NCBI RefSeq assembly: GCF_035685805.1
Contig: NZ_DASSAB010000030.1
Coordinates: forward strand, 62,001-126,000
DNA: 64,000 bases
Direction of reading: 5' to 3'
Origin: Dyella_A sp035685805
GTDB taxonomy: Bacteria > Pseudomonadota > Gammaproteobacteria > Xanthomonadales > Rhodanobacteraceae
Part shown: positions 58,732 through 64,000 of the stretch, piece by piece
Layout: every line of letters begins with the position of its first letter
Position numbering within the stretch: position 1 is the first letter of the stretch
The notes under the pieces: model-generated
Told to the model about the DNA's origin: nothing
The model's input: the letters and a program-made list of their open reading frames with translations, nothing else
The model's database searches: none
Translations under genes and position numbers: made by a program

Positions 58732-60465
58732 ATGCGCGGCCGTATCCCCGACAGCTTCATCGATGAACTGCTCGCCCGCGTCGACATCGTCGACGTGATC
58801 GAGCGGCGCGTGCCGTTGAAAAAGGCCGGGCGCGAGTGGACCGCCTGCTGCCCGTTCCACGACGAGCGCTCGCCCTCGTTCTACGTCAGCCCGGCCAAGC
58901 AGTTCTATCACTGCTTCGGCTGCGGCGTGCACGGCAGCGCGGTGAAGTTCCTGATGGAATACGAGCGGCTGGAGTTTCCCGATGCGGTGGAGGAGCTGGC
59001 GCAGTCGGTCGGGCTCACCGTGCCGCGCGAAGGCGGCCGCGACGAGCGCCCGCGCGAGGACAAGACCGATCTCTACGCCCTGCTCGACGCCTCCGCCAGC
59101 TGGTACCAGCAGCAGCTGCCGAAGAGCCCCGACGCCCAGGCCTACTGCAAGAAGCGCGGGCTCGACGCCGAGACCATCGCGCGCTTCCGCCTGGGCTGGG
59201 CGCCGGCCGGTTTCGATGGCGTGATCAAGGCGCTGGGCACCAGCGACAAGCGCCTGCAGCTGCTCAACGAAGCGGGCATGGTCGCCAGCAACGAGCGCGG
59301 CAACAAGTACGACCGCTTCCGCGAGCGGCTGATGTTCCCGATCCTCGACCGCCGCGGCCGGGTGATCGCCTTCGGCGGCCGCGTGCTGCAGTCCGAGCAG
59401 GGCCCCAAATACCTCAACTCGCCCGAGACGCCGCTGTTCCACAAGGGCCGCGAGCTGTTCGCGCTGTGGCAGGTGAAGCAGGCCAACGCCAAGCTCGAGC
59501 GCATCGTGGTGGTCGAGGGCTACATGGACGTGATCGCGTTGCACCAGGCCGGCCTGCCGATCGCGGTGGCCACGCTGGGCACGGCGACCACGCCGGAGCA
59601 CACCGAGGTGCTGTTCCGCGCCGCGCCGGACGTGGTGTTCTGCTTTGACGGCGACCGCGCCGGCCGCGCCGCCGCGTGGAAGGCGCTGGAGTCGGCGCTG
59701 CCGCGGCTGCGCGACGGCCGCCAGGCGTACTTCCTGTTCCTGCCCGACGGCGAGGATCCCGATTCGCTGGTGCGCAAGGAAGGCCGGGACGGCTTCGACA
59801 AGCGCATCAGGGACGCGATGCCGCTGTCGGACTATTTCTTCAACGAGCTCTCGCACGACGTCAACATGTCCAGCCTCGACGGGCGCGCGCGGCTGGCCGA
59901 GCGCGCCCGTCCGCTGATCGCGAAACTGCCCGATGGTGCCTTCCGCGACCTGATGGCGCAGGAGCTGGAGAAGCGCAGCGGCGCGCGCGCCACGTTCGAG
60001 CAGCCGCAGTCGCAGCGTGCGATGCAGCGGCCGGTGGCCGTGCAGCGTTCGCTGGTACGCAGCGCGATTGCACTGCTGCTGGCGCAGCCCGCGCTCGCCG
60101 AGGAGGTGGCGCGTCCGTACGGTTTCCTGCGGCTGGACAAGCCGGGCGTCGAGCTGCTCGCCGAACTCATCGACATGGCGCGGTCCCGGCCGGGCATCAA
60201 TCCCGCCTCGCTGGTGGAGCACTATGCGGAGCGGCCCGAATACCCGGCGCTGCAGAAGCTGATGGCCGCCGCCGCGGTGGGTGAGCCGGAGGCGCAGCGG
60301 ACCGAGTTCTTCGACGCGCTGGCGCGGATGGAACAACAGGCGATCAGCCAGCGTCGGGATGCGCTGGTAGCGAAGAGCCGCGAGGGCGCGCTCGACAACG
60401 CCGAGAAATCCGAGCTGCGCGAACTGCTCGCCGCCAAGCGCCAGCCCGCGGCGGCACCGGAATGA
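58732..60465 (+). CDS. dnaG: DNA primase DnaG
   Basis: The 577-residue primase makes the RNA primers for replication. The zinc-binding module is Cys40, His43, Cys61 and Cys64 (CCPFHDERSP..FYHCFGCG). The TOPRIM catalytic residues are Glu262 (VVVEGYMDVIAL) and Asp306/Asp308 (VFCFDGDRAGRAA). The C-terminal 130 residues form the DnaB-binding domain. In E. coli it sits between rpsU and rpoD; here it is followed by dedA, and no rpoD is in the window. Confidence 0.96.
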   Translation: MRGRIPDSFIDELLARVDIVDVIERRVPLKKAGREWTACCPFHDERSPSFYVSPAKQFYHCFGCGVHGSAVKFLMEYERLEFPDAVEELAQSVGLTVPREGGRDERPREDKTDLYALLDASASWYQQQLPKSPDAQAYCKKRGLDAETIARFRLGWAPAGFDGVIKALGTSDKRLQLLNEAGMVASNERGNKYDRFRERLMFPILDRRGRVIAFGGRVLQSEQGPKYLNSPETPLFHKGRELFALWQVKQANAKLERIVVVEGYMDVIALHQAGLPIAVATLGTATTPEHTEVLFRAAPDVVFCFDGDRAGRAAAWKALESALPRLRDGRQAYFLFLPDGEDPDSLVRKEGRDGFDKRIRDAMPLSDYFFNELSHDVNMSSLDGRARLAERARPLIAKLPDGAFRDLMAQELEKRSGARATFEQPQSQRAMQRPVAVQRSLVRSAIALLLAQPALAEEVARPYGFLRLDKPGVELLAELIDMARSRPGINPASLVEHYAERPEYPALQKLMAAAAVGEPEAQRTEFFDALARMEQQAISQRRDALVAKSREGALDNAEKSELRELLAAKRQPAAAPE

Positions 60466-60555
60466 GCGCAGTGCTTGCTGGCGGCAGGTGCGCCTCGCGG
60501 CGTGCTTTCCTTCCCGGCCGCCACCCCGCGGCCGTGCCCCCTGGACGAGGCAACG

Positions 60556-61182
60556 ATGCACCTGCTTGAGCAGCTGATCGACATCTTCGCCCGCCACGGC
60601 TACGCCTCGGTGTTCATCGCCCTGCTGTTGTGCGGCGCCGGCGTGCCGCTGCCGGAAGACATCACGCTGGTGGCCGGTGGCGTGATCGCCGGGCTCGGCT
60701 ACGCCAACGTGCACGTGATGGTGGGCGTGACGATGGTCGGGGTGTTGCTGGGCGACGCCTCGATGTTCCTGCTCGGACACCACTTCGGCGCACGCATCCT
60801 GCGCCTGCGCTTCTTCGCCTGGCTGTTGCCGCCGGCGCGCTACGCCAGGGTGCAGCAGAAGTTCGAGCGCTACGGCAACCGCATGATGTTCGTCGCGAGG
60901 TTCCTGCCGGGCATGCGCACGGCGGTATTCATCACCGCAGGCGCGACCCATCGGGTGTCGTTCTGGCGCTTTCTGCTGCTGGACGGGCTGGCCGCCCTGA
61001 TCAGTGTGCCGCTGTGGGTGTACCTGGGTTACCTCGGTGCGGACAACCGTGCCTGGCTGGCGACATGGATCCATCGCGGTCAGGGCAGCCTGTGGATCAT
61101 CGCCGGTGCGTTGGTGCTGCTGGTGCCGCTGTTGTGGTGGCGCCATCGCCGCCGCGAGCGCTGCAACGACGAAGGCGACTGA
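60556..61182 (+). CDS. DedA family membrane protein
   Basis: From the ATG at 60556 (GACGAGG before it) the product is 208 residues with several membrane segments. The DedA motif is present: LLCGAGVPLPEDITLVAGGVIAG (about residues 27-49), followed by GVLLGDASMFLLGHHFGARILR and FVARFLPGMRTAVFITAGATHRVSFWRFLLLDGLAALIS. DedA proteins are thought to be lipid flippases/undecaprenyl-phosphate or phospholipid carriers needed for membrane homeostasis. It starts 91 bp after dnaG. Confidence 0.9.
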   Translation: MHLLEQLIDIFARHGYASVFIALLLCGAGVPLPEDITLVAGGVIAGLGYANVHVMVGVTMVGVLLGDASMFLLGHHFGARILRLRFFAWLLPPARYARVQQKFERYGNRMMFVARFLPGMRTAVFITAGATHRVSFWRFLLLDGLAALISVPLWVYLGYLGADNRAWLATWIHRGQGSLWIIAGALVLLVPLLWWRHRRRERCNDEGD

Positions 61183-61223
61183 GATCGCGACAGGAGGTTG
61201 CCTGCCTCCCGCCGCGGCGCGGC

Positions 61224-63707
61224 TTACCGGGTCTGAACGCTGACGTCGTCGACCACGAACGAGGTCTGCAAGGTGCCGTCTTCCACACCGTAGAAGTTCA
61301 GCTGCACCGTCTGCCCCTTGTACGCGCCGAGGTCGAGCGTGCGCTGCACGTAGCCGTTCGACGCATTGGCATTGGAGTAGGTAGCCAGGGTGATGTACTT
61401 GCCGGTGGATGTGATCACCTGCACCTTCAGCGTGTCGTACGCCGTGCTGCCGGACTCGGCCGTATCGACGTGCAGGTAGAAGCTCAGCGTGGCCGAGGCG
61501 ACGCCGGAGGGAATCGTCACGCTCTGGCGCACGTAGTCGGTATGGCTGCTGCCGTAGCCGTCGAGCCACGCCTTCCAGCTGCCGGCGTGCGCCGCTTCGC
61601 TGGTGTCGCTGGTGATCACGCCGCTGGTCTGGGTCCAGGAGGCGGTGCCGCTCTCGAAGCCGCCATTCTGGATCAGCTCCGCGGCTCCACCACCGCCACT
61701 GCCGTTGGACACGTTGAAGGCCACCGCGCTGCTGGTGCCCAGGTTCCCCGCCGCGTCATAGGCCTTGGCCACCAGGCTGTGCGAACTGTTCGCCAGCGTG
61801 GTCGAGTCGAGCGTGGCGCTGTAGGGGGCACTGCTGTCGCTAGCCTCGAGCACGCCATCGACGTAGAACTCGACCCGGCTCACGCCGACGTTGTCGCTGG
61901 CGTTGGCGAACAACGAGATCGTGCCACTGGTACCGGACTCGGATGCGCTCACCGTGGGCGCCGTGGTGTCGCCACCGCCACCGCCCCCGGAACCCTGCGT
62001 CACCCACACCGGCGCGGACCACAGGCGCAGGCCGTCGTCCTGGGTGATCTTGGCGTAATAGAAGTGGTCACCCGTGCTCGGCGTGGTGGTGGTGGTGCTG
62101 GTTTCGGACAGGCTGGCTACCGTGCCGTTGCTGCCTGGCACGCCCTCGAACACCTGCACGCGCTGCGCATTGTGGCCGGAGGTGCTGGCGTAGTTCACGG
62201 TGAGCGTCAGCGGACCGGAGTTGCCGAAGCGCTCGCCCATCACGTGGCCGTTGGCGGTGAGCACGATCTGCGCGGTCTTGTCCTCGGTGGCGAACACGCG
62301 GCGCGCGCGCAGCGCGTCGAGGAACGGGGTCAGTCCGAGCGACGTGCCGCTGGGCAGCAGCACGCCGGTGCGATTGGTGAAGCTGGCGCCCCAGTTGGCG
62401 CAATGGTTGTCCTGGTCCGAACTCGGCGCCACGTGGAAGCCACGCTCGAGGATCGTGTTGAACGCCGCCTCGTAGGTGCTGCGACTGCCTTCGGTCTCGG
62501 TGGTGTTGTGCGAGAACGCCGAACTGTTGAGCACCTCGGCAAGCACCATGACCTGGTCGCCATCGGCGGTGTAGCCGAAGTTGGTGCCGTTGACGGTGAA
62601 CTGGCCGCTGGTGGAGGGATGGTTGAACTGGCCGATCCAGCCCTTGGTGCGCATCAGCGTGTACAGCGCGCCGTAATCGCCCTTGGCGATCTCGTAATCG
62701 CCGATCAGCTGGCCGGCGCTGTTCTTCTCCCACTCGATCAGGCCGTCGGCATTGAAGATGTTCATGTGTCCGCCGTTGCTGATCACTCCCCACTCCTGCC
62801 CGTAGAGCGCGAGGAAGCCGGTGTGCGCACCGCGGAAGCTCGCAGCCGCCTGCAAGCCGGAGGCGAACAGGTTGTGCGCGGTGGTCGGGCTGGCCGAGGT
62901 GTTGGTGCCGGTGGAGCCGTCGAACATGTGGTTGTGTTCGGAGGTCATCAGGAAATCGAGGCCGCGGTTGAGCGCGTACTGGTAGGCATCCGCCGGACCA
63001 TAGGCTGCGCTCTGCGGGGCCTGCTCGCTGACGCAGGTGCTGAGGCTGCCGCCGCCGTCGCTGTGGTTGGTCTGGCTGTGCAGGTTGCCGTAGTAGATGG
63101 TGTACGGCAGGCTGCCGGCGCCAGTCAGCTGCGCCGTCGCCATCGCCTGTCCGGCACCGCTAGCGGCAACCGTGTCGTGGCGCGGCAACGCCCGGAAGCT
63201 GGGCAAGGCGGGCTTCGCTACGCTGCCCACGAGGACGTCATAGCGCTGCTCCGCGATCAGCTCCGGTGCGCGCGCCTGCGCCTGCGCCAGCGCCTGGCCC
63301 ACCAGCCCGGTGCCGATGCGTGCGACGTTGGCATCGTCCAGGGCAATGGCGTGCAGGCGCACCGTGTAATAGCCCGGTGCCAGCGCCGAATGCTGCGGTC
63401 CGCGGCCGTCCCAGTGAATGCGGACCTGCGCACTGCGCGCCTGCAGCGTGGTGCCGCCGTTCCATCGCCGCAGCTCGTGGCCGTCCGCGCCGAGCAGTTC
63501 CACCTGCCATGCCACCGGCGTACCGGCAGCAGCGCCGGGGTAGTCGAAGTGCAGCACGATCGGACGCGCGCCCGCCGCCGTGAAAGGCACCTCCAGTGCC
63601 GCGTCGAACTCCTGGTGATCCGGCAGCACCGCCGCCCCCACAGCCGTGCTGAGCACGGCGCCGGCGAGCATCATGCCGCCGAGCACCGTCGATTTTTTCC
63701 AAGCCAT
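61224..63707 (-). CDS. Secreted multidomain PHP-type (CehA/McbA-like) metallohydrolase
   Basis: The 827-residue protein has a signal peptide (..VGAA/VL) and an N-terminal Ig-like domain similar to that of FlgD (about residues 60-125, ending LAPGYYTVRLHAI). The PHP-like metal site spans about residues 205-440: His210 and His215 with Asp217 (YYGNLHSQTNHSDGG), Glu257/His258/His260 (SEHNH), Glu305 (YGQEWG), His314 (GGHMNIFN), His363 (FNHPS) and Asp431/His435. After a Gly linker comes a bacterial Ig-like domain (about 580-668), and a jelly-roll/carbohydrate-binding-like domain at the C-terminus (about 677-827). CehA/McbA proteins hydrolyse esters and carbamates, but the substrate here is unknown. 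It converges with dedA. Confidence 0.82.
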   Translation of the reverse strand: MAWKKSTVLGGMMLAGAVLSTAVGAAVLPDHQEFDAALEVPFTAAGARPIVLHFDYPGAAAGTPVAWQVELLGADGHELRRWNGGTTLQARSAQVRIHWDGRGPQHSALAPGYYTVRLHAIALDDANVARIGTGLVGQALAQAQARAPELIAEQRYDVLVGSVAKPALPSFRALPRHDTVAASGAGQAMATAQLTGAGSLPYTIYYGNLHSQTNHSDGGGSLSTCVSEQAPQSAAYGPADAYQYALNRGLDFLMTSEHNHMFDGSTGTNTSASPTTAHNLFASGLQAAASFRGAHTGFLALYGQEWGVISNGGHMNIFNADGLIEWEKNSAGQLIGDYEIAKGDYGALYTLMRTKGWIGQFNHPSTSGQFTVNGTNFGYTADGDQVMVLAEVLNSSAFSHNTTETEGSRSTYEAAFNTILERGFHVAPSSDQDNHCANWGASFTNRTGVLLPSGTSLGLTPFLDALRARRVFATEDKTAQIVLTANGHVMGERFGNSGPLTLTVNYASTSGHNAQRVQVFEGVPGSNGTVASLSETSTTTTTPSTGDHFYYAKITQDDGLRLWSAPVWVTQGSGGGGGGDTTAPTVSASESGTSGTISLFANASDNVGVSRVEFYVDGVLEASDSSAPYSATLDSTTLANSSHSLVAKAYDAAGNLGTSSAVAFNVSNGSGGGGAAELIQNGGFESGTASWTQTSGVITSDTSEAAHAGSWKAWLDGYGSSHTDYVRQSVTIPSGVASATLSFYLHVDTAESGSTAYDTLKVQVITSTGKYITLATYSNANASNGYVQRTLDLGAYKGQTVQLNFYGVEDGTLQTSFVVDDVSVQTR

Positions 63708-63891
63708 TTTCGTATTACCCCTACGCCACAGTGAGAATTCCCCCGCGGGGTTATATGGCAGCCGCGGCTTACGCCGGTATGACCAAAGTTCCTAGCGGTG
63801 TCGCAAGGAATCACGATCGTTGACCCACGATCGCCGCGACGGGATATGTCCAGCAGCTAGACTTGGCGCCCCTTCCTGCGCGCTCCGGGCC

Positions 63892-64000
63892 ATGCGCCGA
63901 ATTGCCGTCGACCCGTTCACGCTGGCGCTGATCGTCACGCTGTTGCTGGCGTCTCTGGCGCCTTGCCGCGGCGGCATCGCCGCCGGCTTCGACCACCTCA
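63892..64000 (+). CDS. Bile acid:sodium symporter family transporter, 5' fragment
   Basis: Only 36 codons are visible. MRRIAVDPFTLALIVTLLLASLAPCRGGIAAGFDHL matches the start of the BASS-family YfeH-type symporters (DPFTL..LLLASL.P.RG). The gene is cut by the right window edge. It is divergent from the PHP-type metallohydrolase gene, with 184 bp between. Confidence 0.75.
   Translation, partial: MRRIAVDPFTLALIVTLLLASLAPCRGGIAAGFDHL

Noticed and set aside
58342..61569. Open frame of 1075 codons on the minus strand
   Set aside because: It covers dnaG and dedA in antisense and part of two other genes, has no domain, and is rich in Arg/His/Gln as typical of the shadow of third-position GC.
60630..63734. 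Open frame of 1034 codons on the plus strand
   Set aside because: Antisense to the PHP-type metallohydrolase and out of frame with dedA; no motif.

Overview
The window is a contiguous piece of a high-GC gammaproteobacterial chromosome. It most resembles the Rhodanobacteraceae (Rhodanobacter/Dyella/Luteibacter-like) of the Xanthomonadales (Lysobacterales). The assignment is inferred from content: xanthomonad-style TonB-dependent receptors, a short AMP nucleosidase, the plant-type glutamate-cysteine ligase, RhlB with a long basic tail, and conserved gene orders (rhlB divergent from trxA-rho, tsaD divergent from rpsU, engB divergent from cytochrome c4-dsbA-dsbA). I see no rRNA, tRNA, prophage, IS element or CRISPR array. 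Almost everything is core chromosome with dense coding on both strands, and most long open frames opposite these genes are high-GC shadows.

Layout. 1-11.5 kb: a TonB receptor cut by the left edge, AMP nucleosidase, DegV, a DUF4124 protein, an SDR, a small lipoprotein, SppA, a MATE exporter and a DUF3667 membrane protein. 11.5-19.6 kb: priA behind a DnaA-box-bearing intergenic region, transaldolase, rpoH (sigma-32), ung, a two-receiver response regulator and ftsEX. 19.7-25.9 kb: rhlB, trxA, rho, gshA. 25.9-34.5 kb: an M3 peptidase, a small unknown gene, bioD, free-methionine-sulfoxide reductase, engB, cytochrome c4, two DsbA-like proteins, an EEP-family phosphatase and a small membrane protein. 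34.4-46.1 kb: a membrane GH17 glucanase, soluble lytic transglycosylase, an NDUFA9-like protein, periplasmic trehalase, cca, an LtaS-like sulfatase-fold enzyme, VanZ and a MidA-type methyltransferase. 46.2-55.7 kb: a second TonB receptor, an EcsC-like protein, pteridine reductase, an LprI-domain protein, a DUF6159-like membrane protein, folK, an MscS-family channel, folB and tsaD. 55.7-64 kb: rpsU, yqeY, DUF1328, an S41 protease, dnaG, dedA, a secreted PHP-type metallohydrolase and the start of a bile-acid/sodium symporter gene cut by the right edge.

The most informative signals are regulatory. rpoH has a perfect CIRCE operator (TTAGCACTC-N9-GAGTGCTAA) lying over the -10 and predicted start site of a consensus-like sigma-E promoter (GGAACTT-N16-TCAAA), which predicts sigma-E activation and HrcA repression of the heat-shock sigma factor. 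The second TonB receptor carries an 18-bp Zur-like palindrome directly upstream, suggesting a zinc-repressed zinc importer. Two intergenic regions carry DnaA-box-like inverted pairs of identical geometry, one upstream of priA beside an AT-rich patch and one between convergent genes. Rho and RhlB, encoded side by side, both carry long low-complexity extensions. The classical rpsU-dnaG macromolecular-synthesis operon is broken up here by other genes, one of them on the opposite strand.
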